This document shows, piece by piece, positions 32,741 to 44,309 of a DNA stretch of 64,000 nt. Source of the DNA: Takakia lepidozioides. Its lineage: Eukaryota; Streptophyta; Takakiopsida; Takakiales; Takakiaceae. The position numbers were made by a program, and so were the translations under genes. Under the pieces are notes generated by a model. It was not told the origin of the DNA. It searched no databases and worked only from the letters and a program-made list of their open reading frames with translations. The stretch is from the NCBI GenBank assembly GCA_030704615.1, contig CM060734.1:7812001-7876000 (forward strand). Reading direction: 5' to 3'. How positions within the stretch are numbered: position 1 is the first letter of the stretch; each line of letters begins with the position of its first letter.

Positions 32741-33925
32741 CTAGAAGAAGTATTTAGACATTTTTTCTCCCTTAGTGGACCAGTTAATGCCTGCTTGCAT
32801 TTTCATTTTCTTTTCTTTCAGAAGATGGAACTGGTCCAGGTTGAATCGCGCCTGCAGATAGGTCCAGAAGGTGTGGTCATCACATGAACGAGCCTCTATC
32901 TTCTTTTGGCATATCCCAAGACATTTTTTGAGCGCTTGAGCTTTTCTTTTTTGAGAAGCTGTGATTAGCAGACTAAGGTTTTGGCTTTCTTTGCATGCCG
33001 CCGCTAGCTTGGCTTGAAATTTGGCGATTGGACAAGGGATGAGGTTGCCAGATGACAGCCAGACCGCTTTAAGGCCTTTTACAAAGGAGGGAATCTTAAG
33101 GTGGGCAGAATTAAGTCTGAATACTCTTCTCTCCCTAGGGTGGGTTTTTGGGAGTTTGAGGGTTGCAAAAATAAGGGCATGATCAAAACCAAGGGGGGTA
33201 GGGTCCTGGGGGCAAGAGAAGAGGGCAGGAGATAGGGAGAGGGAGGAGTAGAAGCGATCTAATCTAGCCATGCTAAGATCATTCACTTCCCTGTTATTTG
33301 TCCAGGTAAAGAATGGGCAAGAGCTGGCAGGGTGTGGCGGGGGCCTGTCTACTTCAGCGAGGCTGTGAGTCTGGGTTAGAAGGTGCCAAGATTGCTCTTC
33401 CTCACGGCTGAGTTGAAGCGAGCCTCTACCTTTCTCGTCGCATTCATTTTCTACCATGTTAAAATCACCCGCCATGACCCATCTGTGGATATCATGGTGG
33501 GAGGACATGAGGTGGCAGATTTTGCTCCAAAGGGCTGCTCTGAGGGCTGGTTCATTCGGGGCATAGATATTGATTAGACCAATTGGATCAGGGACATTAG
33601 GGAGAAGAAGAGAGCAAAACTGCACTCTCCCAGATTACCATACTTCATCTTTGAGGAGAAACTGCTTGATAGAGGGGGAGAGGAGGATGGTTGTACCTCC
33701 CTTGGAGCCTTTGTGAGAGGGTTTCCATAGGGCTAAGGATTTAGGCCAGAGATGATTAGAGAGGTTTTGGATTTTACTATTAGTGAGCTTGTGTTCCTGA
33801 AGAAAGACAATGGATTGGGAGGGGATGAGGGGGGTTAGCTAGGCAGACAATTCTATTTTTTTGAGTGCCATTTGGTCTCACCCCAGGCCTTGAATGTTCC
33901 AAGAAGATAAGCTAACCTGCATCGG
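32741..33925 (-). pseudogene. LINE ORF2 AP-endonuclease domain
   Basis: The frame 33,625-32,741 contains INIYAPNEP, WVMAGDFNMVENECDEKGRG, PFFTWTN and MARLDRFYSS, and LGFDHALI in place of the SDHxP motif. The N terminus, SSWNIQGLG, is visible upstream at about 33,915 but is separated by stops (CTGCCTAG region near 33,840, and near 33,640). An endonuclease of this type nicks target DNA for target-primed reverse transcription. A similar endonuclease fragment lies at 58,810-59,330. Confidence 0.9.
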
Positions 33926-34120
33926 GGGCGGGTGACAGGCTGAGGGGTGTAATCTCATTTGATGGCCTGTTTGAAAAGAAGCGGAACTTGGTTCTTTTGT
34001 CCGATGGGATGAAGGATGGTGACCAGAAGTAGCTCAGAGATGCCGTGTGGATTGGCTTCTTGAGATGGACAAAAATAACCTAGATAGTTGGAGAAGACTG
34101 GTGAGGGATACCAAATGAGT

Positions 34121-34650
34121 TCAGGGGTATAAATCTTCCTGAATCTTGAAGAGAGGTTTTAATAGAGACTGGGTGGGAAGGGGAAGGTTGTGAGGTCCCA
34201 AGATCCGAGAGAAGTCATGCTGGGCTGGGGGGTAGTTGATAGAGGGAAGAAGTCTCCATGAGGAGGGAAGAGAGTAGACAGGACTCATGCATAAGATTCT
34301 GCATTTACTGCTGAGCTTGGAATTGTCAAAGAAGAAGAGAATAGGAATGGAACAACCATGAGGGAGGAGACTTACAGGGATGGGGGGAGCCAAGAATGCA
34401 TTTGATAGTGTGTCTTTGGTCTTGGTCAGGGTCTTGGTTGATGTGCATGGCCCCACGAAGTGATCCTGACCTGCCCAAACTCCTAGTAGCGTAGTGGTAT
34501 TGTTTCCGAGAAGAGTATCTTCATCCATAATTGCCAGTATATTAGTGTTGGGAGTGAGGTCATCGCACAGTCCTGGGAACACTTCAGAGTAGGCCCCCCA
34601 GGTGACAGCGGAGATGGAAGGGAGAGAGTACAAGGAAGGATTGCACATCT
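34121..34650 (-). pseudogene. LINE ORF1 C-terminal part
   Basis: The open frame from the inverted-repeat element leftward reads MCNPSLYSLPSISAVTWG and onward to a stop at 34,121. When the 34,660-35,340 insert and one target copy are removed, the upstream frame (ending NLDSIWIS) runs directly into LLEMCNPSL. That is why I assign it to ORF1 and not to a separate gene. No domain is recognised. Confidence 0.7.
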
Positions 34651-34659
34651 CTAACAGGG

Positions 34660-35340
34660 CAGTTGCAGCCTACGGTGGACCAAAAATGCTGTCTAAGCAC
34701 TGTTTTTTTGGGACCTTGATTAATTGTAAATTATCATACTTCTAAATGGCAATGCTGATAGTAAAAAGGGATTAAGCTATGAAGGCTCAACTACATATAT
34801 TTCCCCTATTCCAAGTCTAATAACCAAAAAAACCAAATGGTTAGAAATTATGGACTTCGGAACAAGTCCATAAGGATTTGTTTTAGTCCATATAAAAAGC
34901 AGTTATGGACTTTTTTTAGAGCATGATTAATAGAAAACTAAAAAAAAGGACTTACCAAATGTGCTTTGAGGGATAAAGAATCTAGAATGAAAACATCCAC
35001 TAAAAAATATTGAGTAATATAAATTTTATGTAATATTTTGAGCCTTCAAAATAATTATTTTCGTAAGGTCCTTTACATGTAGAATTCTTTGAAATATCAA
35101 CACTACCTCATTAAATACATAGACCAAGGGTAAACGCCCGGGGTGGATCAAGGTCAAATTTGAAAAAAACTATCGTGATATGAAACTATCGCGATTTGAA
35201 AATAAAGTATTTAATGGTCAATCATAGACGGTTGAGATTGTAAAGCGAATCCAATGGTTGAGGATTCGTCACATCCCCCTTTATGTACTTTTAGGGACTC
35301 ATGGTGTGTTTCATTTTGGTCCACCGTAGGCTGCAACTAC
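34660..35340. mobile_element. Non-autonomous TIR transposon (681 bp, Mutator-like signature)
   Basis: A perfect 25-bp terminal inverted repeat starts AGTTGCAGCCTACGG (34,661-34,685) and returns at 35,314-35,338. Flanks CTAACAGGG (34,651-34,659) and CTAACAGAG (35,341-35,349) form a 9-bp target duplication with one mismatch, as Mutator-like elements make. hAT-like is possible if only 8 bp count. The interior is AT-rich, with a small TATGGACT/AGTCCATA hairpin at 34,848-34,873 and no coding capacity. It sits inside LINE ORF1. Confidence 0.85.
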
Positions 35341-35931
35341 CTAACAGAGATCCAGATGGAGTCGAGGTTCATGTTATCACACCCTGTCAACAAAAACGCT
35401 GGGTTTGGATGCTTCCGGAAAATCAGTGGAATGAGACATGTAGCCACTGGGTCTTGACTTGAGATTCCTGACTTTAAAAGGAGGTGGGAGCAGCCTTTGA
35501 GGGTCAATCGAGGGAAGAAGCATAGACTTGCATAGATTTTAGCGGTGACCGGGTTGTGTGCTACTGGGGAGTGACGCAGAACTTGGCGGGGGGCCTGTTG
35601 GACTGTTTGTCTGTGGAGAATGTTGCCCGAAGTTGCAAATATGCCGTTACTTTTTGCCATTTGAATCTCCCAGGCAATGAGCCGAGACACTGGCAGGGGA
35701 GCCGGTGGCGAAGCTTGCTGCTGGAGGATGTTGGATGTTGAAGAGCCTGACTTCCCTCTGATGATTGATGCTTCTGATTCTCATACGGAAGCCCCATTGA
35801 GAAATGACAGCGTAGTGGAAAGGGAGGCTGTCGCCTCGAGCAGCATAGGGTCTTGATGTTCCTTCCTTCTTTTGGTAGGGGGAGAGTTGGAGACTTGCTT
35901 AAGGGCAGAGTCCCATTCCTGGTAAGATGGA
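35341..35931 (-). pseudogene. LINE ORF1 middle part
   Basis: This is the segment of ORF1 between the TIR element and gypsy copy C. Frames 35,797-35,561 and 35,690-35,337 overlap, so a frameshift is present. At the right edge the frame continues across the gypsy insertion: FPIQV at 45,590 joins HLTRNGTLP at 35,925. The ORF1 product would be the RNA-binding, gag-like protein of the LINE. Confidence 0.7.
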
Positions 35932-36246
35932 TGTCAAGTTATTTTACCACTAGTGTGAAACTAGCTAGGAAATAGTTAGTTTTGATATATTGACATTTGG
36001 GATTGACCCAAGTGTCAATCCAGGGACCAATATATGTTTGGGCACCTGACGTTGTTATCTTCACGGCAGATCGCGGTGGGCTTATCTTTCTCGAGTTGAG
36101 CCTCACCGCGTCTAGCTATGGCGCCGTAGTGTGGAGTCCCCATGGCGTGGGGTGCACTTGGCTCGACTTAATATATGAGTGATATTTTCATGTGCAAGTA
36201 TGTGAGTTTGAGAGAGCTTGTGTGCTTGTATCATTTATTTCTTTAT
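35932..36246 (+). repeat. 5' LTR of copy C (part shared with the 3' end)
   Basis: This 315-bp segment is repeated almost exactly at 44,955-45,269. It starts TGTCAAGTTATTTTACCACT and includes a TATA-like TTAATATATGAG at about 36,169. Beyond 36,246 the two ends no longer match, so the full LTR length is unclear. Confidence 0.9.
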
Positions 36247-38494
36247 CACTCGAGAAAGATCAGCTCGAGTCTGTGAGTGCCAGGTTCGAGTTAGTTGCAG
36301 CACTTGTATTTTCAGATCATGAGAAGCGGTTCAGCCTAGAGTGCAAGGATCCGTGCATGAGCCTATCCAAAGTGGATAGAGTGCAAAGGCGAACAGGTTG
36401 CAGGTTTGCAATGGATAGAGAGGCGGGTAACCTATGTTAAAGAGCGGCGTTGCATAGCTCAACGCTATGGCAACCAAGTTTGGGCTTCTAGTGTGACGCG
36501 GAGGAGATGCTAGCCACGAGTGGGCGAACTGGTGGTCGTCTTTTTCAGCTGCAGGCCGAGTTAAGGAGCTGCAGAAATGTGGGCTGCGCATGGAAAGCTA
36601 GCATGTTGCAGGTTGGTAATCAGCTCCAGGTATCTCTGCTCGAAACTAGTTGTTGCAGGTAGATGAGGAGCAGCCGAATAGTGGAGCTGCGAGGGGATGC
36701 ATCGCAGCCTGTTGGGAGCTTCAGCTCCAAGCTCATGAGGAGGTATGAGTGAAGAGAGGGGGCTGGTCCCTCTTGTGTGCAAATCAGTGCACTTGTTAAG
36801 CATGTGCTTGAGTTGGAAGTTTCAAATCTGAAACTCTAGCACGGTGAGGGCTCTTGGAGTGGCAAGAGCCGGGGCTGGAAGGGCAGCAACAAGACGTCCT
36901 AGAGCCAGGGAATGTGCAATAGAACTGCAGGTACACCAAGGTTGTAAAGGTGTGTATTTTCAGATTTGTTTTTGTGAGCTTCATGAAGAAAATGGAGCTT
37001 GTTGGGCAACATATAGCTTGCTTGTTGAGTAGGGTGCCTCTGGTGGGTCGTGAGAGCCCAAGAGAGCATGACAGCAGGTCTGGTGGCTTCGCAGAAGCCA
37101 TAGCTCGGCGGTAGCACGTGCAGGAGCAAACCCCAGCTCGGGGAGAGCTCGGGAACGCATGGGAATGCCTTGGGAACGCATGAGAACTCGTGGGGAGTTC
37201 TAGGGAACGCATGGAACAGTGGCCGTGATGGCCGTGGGGGCGGTATCACGAGATACCACGAGCCCAGGTCGTGATTGTTGACCGTGACCGTTGACCGTGG
37301 GAAGCCGTGGTGCGGACACCACGGGTGGGCACGGTGACCAGATCGTGGGGATGGTGGGCCGTGAAAGCTCGTGGGTGTGGTACCACGGGGTATCACGAGG
37401 CAGCCCATGGCCAACGAGCGCCTAGGGCGGGCCGTGAGGAGTCGTGGCGGTTGGAGCCACGGAAGGCCGCGAACAGTCAGAGTGAAAAAAATAAAAATAA
37501 AATTCACTCGTTTCGTGGGACCTTGATGGGGAGGCTGGGCTCTGAAGAACAACGGTTTTGAGCTAGCTGTTCGGCAGAAAAGTCGGAATTGCCTCCCTGT
37601 TGCATTTTAACAAAGGGGATTACTTCCCTGCAGGTAAATTTTTCGGGTTTTCAGCCCAATTCTTAACTATGGGGGAGACCAGCCTGCAGGTAATTCCTTT
37701 GGACAGAATGTTGTTGGGGCCTATATGTACCTCTATTTGCTCCATTTTTGAACCTTCAGTGAATGGCATGGTTTCCTGAGGTGGTTCCATTCTGAAGGAT
37801 GGCTGGTGAACGTAAGGGGGCACTGACAGACCCTGTGGAGGCTTGCATGGGGCCTTCGAGGCCAAGTTTCATGAGCTCGTGGAGGGCGGTTTGAGGAGTG
37901 TCCACATGATGCTCTCATGGTCATGCAAGTAAGAGAAGAGAGGAAAAAAGAGGGTGTTGGGATGAGAGCGTGCTGGGGATAGGCATTGCTTTAGCTTCCT
38001 TTCCTCATAGCTTCCCACCTTCTCTGTAGGCCGAGACCTTTCCATAGGTGGAGGCAAGAGTCAGTCCGGGTTTGGGCTGGGGTGTCCTTGCAGGAGCAAC
38101 ACGGAGTTGTTTTTGGTGTGGGGGAGTTGTTGTTTTCATTCTTGTGTTTGGATCCCCTCCACACCTGCATGTTTGATTGTGCGCCATGCTAGTTATGTGT
38201 GGGTGCTTGATTTTATAGGTGGTTGACTTGGGCTTGATCGCCGATCCAATCCTAGAGCATGTTGTCGATGGTGAGGCTGGGTTGATGACTAGTCAGACCA
38301 TCTTTGTTTTTCCTGTGGTGAGGTGGTAATGACCAGCCAACCATGGGAGTGCCTGCGGTGGATGCAGGTGTAGGTGCAGGCTATGTTAGGAACCTAGTAT
38401 TCCAAACCATAAGCCGCATCAGGTTCTCTACCCGGATACCTTGTGGAGAGGGGGTTAGAGACAGGTACCGGTTGAGTGTCAATTTATCAACACG
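36247..38494 (+). other. Long leader (or LTR remainder) of copy C
   Basis: A non-coding stretch. At 37,200-37,460 it is G-rich, with degenerate CGTGGG, CCACGGG and ACCACG words, a counterpart of the minisatellites in copies A and B. From about 37,868 it matches copy A 1,020-1,080 (GCTCGTGGAGGGCGGTTTG), and from 37,940 it matches copy B. A GTAAGAG donor-like site at 37,929 and CAG acceptor-like sites at 38,367 and 38,379 bracket a segment missing from copy A. An A-rich TGAAAAAAATAAAAATAAAA lies at 37,483. Confidence 0.65.
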
Positions 38495-40630
38495 GAGGTG
38501 CCACTAGTTGCTGGGGAAAGTGCCGGTACGAGCACTAGTGATACTAGCGGGTATACGAGACGGGGTGTGCGGTTTAGGCCACCTTCACCTCCTATGTCTT
38601 CTACGGAAGGTTCTGATTCGGATTGTGAATCAGGAGGACTTACACTGGCGGTGCAAGTTGTTTCCTTGCTATTGTTGTGGGACACAATGGAGGAGATGTA
38701 TGGAGCCACCAAGGGGCCACGTAGGTACTCTGGGACGGTGGGCACCATTGAGTTGGATGATTTTATCCAAGAGTTTGATAGTTGGTGTGACTTGTAGCAA
38801 ATGTGCAATCCACAACTATTTACACCTTTTATGACATGGAAGGGGCTGTTTCAGCACCTTGAGGGGCCGCCCATGGATGATTACCATGAGTTTAGGCGGG
38901 GGCACGATGTGGAGATCGAGGAGTGGAGGATGTACTGGTCACCCAACTATGTCTCCATCACTAGAGGCACTAGAGGCACAATGGCAGCAGCCACACCAGC
39001 AGCTTCCACGAGCAGTAGTGGGACTAGTGGTACAACACTACGACCTCCACCCAAGCTACTGCTGCACCAGCACCAGTGGCAGTGTCTGCCTTCAACCCTA
39101 TTGTGGAGTTCTTCGAAGAGTTGAGAATGAACTACCAAGTGGTGAGGACAGAGAAGTTGAGGAGCTTGCAAGAGTTCCAGAGGAAGCTTACTGAGAGCTT
39201 GATGGAGGCTTTCACTCGCATGAGGCGCTTGATTAATGTAACCCAAGGGGTTATGGAAGCTCAGGCAGTCCAATTATGGTACGAGATATTGGACAAGGAA
39301 CTGAGGAGAAGGGTACGGGATGCAACTCTCCTACAAGCGGCCCAACCCACGTTAACAAATATGTTTTTGCTGGCAGAGCGGATAGAGCTCAACATGGTGG
39401 AGGAACGAGTGGTCATGGTGGGATTTGCTAAGGAGGCACCATGGGGTAGTGGTACTCCTAGCCAACCACTACCTCAACGTGCTCAAGGCAACAAGGGGGC
39501 TCAAGTGAAGCCCAGGGAAGGACAGAGAGGACCTTAGATGCAGGGGTCTCTCCCTTCATTTGCAAGCCAACAACGGGCGGATGTGGTGTGTTGGACATGT
39601 GGAGGACCCCATGTCAAGAAGGATTGCCCAGAGGGAGGCAATGGTTTGGCACCGGCACAGCCTGCACAGTTGCAGTGTGGGCATTGTGGCAAGTATGAGC
39701 ATGGAGAGGCCCAGTGCTATGGTTTGCATCCTGAGTTGCGCCCAGACCAGTTCCAAGGGAATAATGGTGGCCGGGGGCGAGGTGGAGCAGCCCAGAGAGG
39801 ACGAGGTGGAGGCCAAGGGCAAACTCAACATGGCCAAGGACGCGGAGGTCAGGGTGGTGACCAAGGCATGGCCAACCGGCTTCAGCAGCTAGAGCAGAGG
39901 CTCGCTGCCATGGCCACAGCTCGGGTGGTACCGGCTCCAAGGCCGAATGGTCCACCTCCTGCTCCTGAAGGAGAAAACTTGGGAGACATGGGATTCATGT
40001 GCGGGGCAGCACTACCACTAGTGGGGGGTGCCACTACCACTACCACTGTGGGTGGGGCACCACTACCACTAGTGTCGGGCACCACTACCACTATCATTAT
40101 GTGCGGGGCATGACTACCACTAGTGCAAGTGGAGTCAGCTGCGGCAGTGACTCGAGGAGCAGCACGAGTTCCTGAGCCACGGGGTACGGAGGTGGAGATC
40201 CACAACGTGGGGAGGCAAGCCGTCAGGCCAGGCCTCCTCATTCATTCACATTGGCGGAGACACTGTCGACGCCATCCATGGCACCTAGTTCTCGCCCGAC
40301 TGTTGACGAGGCGGAGGTTACTATGCATTGGGGAGAGCTATATGGGCAGCACCACTACCTAGTGTTGCCAAGGCTACGGCAGCTAGTGTGCTGCTGGGGG
40401 CGGCCACAGCTGTGTGCCAAGCTCCATTGTTCTCGGCTACCATGATTGCGACGCCGGGGGTAAGACCAACTGAGGTGTTCAGGCTGGCAGCTACACTCTG
40501 TGAGAGTGGGGATGTTACTTCATCTTCTGTGGAGATAGTGAGAGGTGTAGTGCCGGAGGGATCCTTGGATATGAGGGTCAAGACTGCCACGGCGGCGCCA
40601 CGGCAAGCTGCAGCTGCCAGGTTGGCGGAG
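38495..40630 (+). pseudogene. gag: Gag of copy C
   Basis: It aligns throughout with gag of copies A and B: GYTRRGVRFRPPSPP, PRRYSGTVGTIELDDF, TESLMEAFTRMRRL, and both zinc knuckles intact (CWTCGGPHVKKDC and CGHCGKYEHGEAQC). Stops at 38,795 (CAG to TAG) and 39,536, and frameshifts near 39,050 and 40,250, break it. A tandem expansion of CACTACCACTAGTG units at about 40,006-40,125 adds sequence absent from copy A. Confidence 0.88.
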
Positions 40631-40639
40631 CTGCCAGCT

Positions 40640-41341
40640 AGGCCAGCCATTGGGCGCGCCATGGTGATACCTGGAGTTGTCATGTTAGACAACCAGGATG
40701 ACATTTTCTGTTTGAGTGGATCGGCAGGCAAGAGATACCGGCCACTGCGGGTCTTGTTGGACTCGGGAGCTCAGCCATTGATGCTGGGCAGAGCTGCTAT
40801 TGCAGGCTTGGGCCTCACGGAGGCGGATATGGAGCCGTGCCCTTTCCAGATACAGACATATCTGGGAGGATCAGAACAGGCTCGGGGCATGACACGGCGT
40901 GAGTTGACTATCAGACTACAGCCGGATCATCCTACAGATAGCTCAGTGATGAGAGCCAAGGCCATTGTGACAGACGCGGTCTCGTACGATGTCCTTGTTG
41001 GTGGGGCAGTGTTGTACCCCATGGGCTTCACCCTGGATTTTTGGGAGGAGTCAGCTTCCTATAGGCCTGGATGGCAGTCAGGGGAGGGCTGGCGTGTGCA
41101 ACTCCCTATGACGTTCATAGGAGGAGTTGCGGTTGCCCAGCGAGGCAAGATGCCGACACTGGCAGCATTTACAGCTGCAGTGACTTGGCCTGGAGAGTTG
41201 TTGGATGACAACACTCATTCAGAGGATGTGTCACCTCCAGGAGAGCAAGATGACATGCATGGTATGGCGGAGTTGCCTGTCATGGTTGCTCACACTCCAT
41301 TGTGGGGCTCGAGCAAGGATTTGCAGTGGGTTGCTGATTGA
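40640..41341 (+). pseudogene. Aspartic protease of copy C
   Basis: The frame 40,328-41,341 holds the Ala-rich spacer, the active site LLDSGAQPLMLG (about 40,754-40,789) and the distal YDVLVGGAVLYPMGF, with no internal stop. It is the best protease of the three copies. It runs on in frame into MAELPVMVAHTPLWG, the start of the methyltransferase region, and ends at TGA 41,339, where copy A has CGA. This shows protease and methyltransferase were one polyprotein. Confidence 0.88.
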
Positions 41342-42717
41342 CGGGTGCAACAAGCCTGGGTAGAGGCTTTTGTACCGTCAGGAGAGGAGGAGAGTGCGGG
41401 TATTGCACCAGGACCACCTCAGTTGTCACCATTGGACACCACACCGATCGTGTGATAGTGTCCGGATGAAGGCATTTGCCTTCTGGACTTGTTTGGCGGG
41501 ATCAGCACCGGATTGGCTGCTGTGCTATAGGCAGGTGTACGGGTACGACGTTACTTGTATGTGGAGAGGGATGAGATTGCACGACGCATCTCACTCCGTC
41601 ATGTTGCTCCGTTGGTGCAGCAGTACCCTGAGTTGTTGCCAGTGTCTGCGGTTCGTGGATATCAACAGGCCTTGCCAGCACACATTTCGTTGCTGAGGGC
41701 GCACGATTTGGAGCGGGTTAGCTCCATTGATTTGATAGTGGCAGGTTGGCCCTGCTAAGGGCATTCATTAGCCGGGCATGACAATGGATTGCGAGACTCG
41801 AGGTCGGGTCTGTTTTGGGAGATGGTGCGGGTTTTGCACCACTTACAACTTCATCAAGCTGTATCTCCAGCATACATCTTGGAGAATATGCCACTGATGG
41901 GCGATTCTCGGGCCAGGGTGATGGCCAGTGTGCATCAAGTCCGGTCGTGGCTTGGGTCAGCAGTGTTGCGGAATGCAGCTGCAGTGGGGTCACGAGCTCA
42001 TCGTCCACGGTTATAGTGGACTAACTTGATGTCACCCGCATTGCTCAAGCGTGCATTTGATGGGGTGCAGCGGCCAGCACACCTCACAATGGATAGCATT
42101 TTGGACACATGGAGGCAGTCTCAACGTGTGAGATACGATGACCGTTCGCATTTGGCAATGGTCAATAAGGTGGATCAAGCACGAGCAGCACTACCTACGT
42201 TGCTCAGCTTCCCAGGATCGCATGCTTTTCGGGATAGTGGACCTGACCTCTTGTGGGATGCTCAGTTGCAGCAGTTAGTGGAGCCTAATGCCGACGAGCG
42301 AGAGCGGGCTATAGGTTTTTCCACTGGGACCACGGCGGTATCTTCTCTTTCTGAGGCATCACGTCGTCAGGTGTTGGGGCAAGCGATGGATCTCAATTGC
42401 TTGACCTGGATTATCAGCTTGGCTATGGCTGAGCAATGTAGAGTGCGGAGTGCACTTCCCTTAACGGTCTCTCTGCCTACCGAGACGGTACAGGCAGTGA
42501 GTGGGGGCGAGCCGGTGAGGACCACGGGGTATAGACATCCATGGCACACATGGGAGGTGCTCGAGGTTCAGAGGGAGTTGGCAGCCAAGGCGGTTGTGAT
42601 GGATGAGGTTGGGGATTCTTCTCGGGTCGAGGAGGTCCTCAAGGATGAGATGATGGGGCAGGATGAGGCCTTATCATTGACTGAGCAGACAGGGAGTACT
42701 GCCATGAGGTTGCGGCA
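41342..42717 (+). pseudogene. DNA methyltransferase plus linker of copy C (multiple stops)
   Basis: All motifs of the copy A enzyme are recognisable but interrupted. Stops fall before motif I (TGATAG at 41,454-41,459), inside motif I (CAG to TAG at about 41,528), one codon after the catalytic Cys (CCCTGCTAA at about 41,750-41,758) and at motif VIII (TGG to TAG at about 42,014). From 42,026 the frame is open through ADERERAIGF, motif X (RRQVLGQAMDLNCLTWII) and the linker. It shows that in the parent element the methyltransferase read on without the stop seen at 5,028 in copy A. Confidence 0.88.
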
Positions 42718-42726
42718 TAACAACCA
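42718..42726 (+). promoter_or_regulatory. Leaky stop codon context TAA-CAA-CCA, copy C
   Basis: At the position of the copy A and B TAG, copy C has TAA followed by CAACCA. A local 2-bp loss upstream (CATGAGG for CTCAAGAGG) puts the preceding frame out of phase, so this copy itself would not stop here. The CAACCA context is unchanged. Confidence 0.65.
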
Positions 42727-43015
42727 CGGAACGCGTCTCCTACCTCTAAGTCTGCTGGACTTAAGGTTGCAGTTACGGAGGACAATTGGGAGCCTGACAT
42801 TGGACCCATTGTCACTCGAGGAGAGAGATGACGTATACGGCGGTTCCTGAGGGCTTACAAGAATTGCTTTGCCTCTCGTGCTACGGTGGAGGAGCATGAG
42901 AGACATGTTCAGGTTGTGCATCAACCGGGTTTGGTCAATAGGGATGCGGATGGATTGAGTCGCAATCCATGCACGAGCCAACATGATGACACTGGAGCTC
43001 GGTGGCATGGTGAGA
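42727..43015 (+). pseudogene. pol: Collapsed RT/RNase H remnant of copy C
   Basis: After the RT N terminus (to NCFA, about 42,873) the sequence jumps to a 40-bp RT piece (ATVEEHERHVQV) and then to the RNase H C terminus (VVHQPGLVNRDADGLSRNP). Two deletions therefore removed the RT palm and nearly all RNase H. The second joint lies at a shared CAGGT. This copy cannot retrotranspose by itself. Confidence 0.88.
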
Positions 43016-44300
43016 CGGACAAGGAGATGGTGCCGGGATGGCATGCATCTGCCTTTTTGTGTATCTTGGCATCGGGAGGTCAGGTTGGACCTACAACAGG
43101 GATGACTGTAGACAGAGTGTCTGAGGACCCCGAGGCTAGTGATGAGCCAGGTGGTGCCAGAGATATACATGAGGATTCGGTTGTGTTGGACTACCTCCGC
43201 ACTGGAGACACGACAGTTAGTGTGACTGCCAAGAAGAGGGATCGGATCCTGCAACGAGCCAAGAGGTTCAAGTGGGAGGGGATACATCTGCTTCGAGTGT
43301 GGGAGGATGGTCGGGTGAGGATCGTGCCTTACCCAACACAGCATGCACCCCCAACCCCCATGAGAAGTTGGGGCATTTTGGAGTGCGACGCACTAAAAAT
43401 CTACTGCAGGGGCAGTATTGGTGGCGTGGTATGCACACAGAGGTGCAACAGTTTGTGGCTAAGTGCATGGTGTGTGACAAGGTGCGTGCTTTATTTAACG
43501 CCCCTACACCACAATTGCATCCTTTACCCATTATGGCATTGGGCTAGAGGTGAAGTCTTGACTTCGCAGGGCCGTTGCCACAGATGATGCGCCACCACAG
43601 ATATGTGTTGGTGATGGTGGAGCACTTCTCCAAGTGGATTGAGTTGGTTCCATTGCCTGACAAGACTAGTGAGGGGGTTGCGTATGCATTCTTGGATCGT
43701 GTGCTTAGCCGATTTGGTGCTTCAGCTGAGGTACTCACGGACCAAGGGAGAGAGTTCTTGGGGGAGTTTCAGGCTTTGTGTGATAAAGCCTTGATAGACC
43801 ACCGTACCACTTCTCGGGATCATCCTGAGGCCGATGGCTTGGCAGAGAGAGTGGTGCAGACGGTAAAGAGGGGTTTGCGCAAGTATGGCTTACAAAAGGG
43901 ACACCTAGGAGATTGAGATCTTCAGGTACCTTGGTTAGCCATGGGCTACAGGTCTAGCAAGCAAGCATCACTTGCCTCTTTCTCACCATATTTCATTCTC
44001 TTTGACCGAGAGCCGGATTTGCCTACATCTATTCGCAGGGAGGCTGCAGTAGTCCTTAGCCCTGATGATCCGGATGTGTGGACACAAGCATGTGCCCAGC
44101 GGGCAGAGTTGTTCAAGAGAGTCATGCCTATGGCTTTTGAGAATCTTGCTATTGCCCAACACTGAGACACATTGAGGTATGTCACTATATGTGGAGTGTA
44201 TCTGCAGCAGACAGCACCTACGACCTTGGATGTCACATCATGACATGTGATTCTAAGGGTCGAGAAGGTGTTGCCTTCAGGAGTGTTGATTCTGGAGGGT
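43016..44300 (+). pseudogene. Integrase of copy C (frameshifted)
   Basis: A spacer is followed by the zinc-binding region in frame 43,272-43,547 (HEKLGHFGVRRTKNLLQGQY and KCMVCDKV). The catalytic core follows in other frames. The first Asp is in DFAGPLP (43,560), the second in VLTDQGREF (about 43,738), and the Glu in DGLAERVVQTVK (about 43,845), so the DDE triad is present. A stop at about 43,914 (TGG to TGA) precedes PWLAMGYRSSKQASLASFSP and the C-terminal region (ILRVEKVLPSGVLILEG). Integrase would insert element cDNA, with the C-terminal region influencing target choice. Confidence 0.88.
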
Positions 44301-44309
44301 TGAGATGAC

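Noticed and set aside
42568-43344. 258-codon open frame on the minus strand over the copy C linker
   Set aside because: It is antisense to recognised methyltransferase-linker and pol sequence conserved in copies A and B, so it is a shadow frame.
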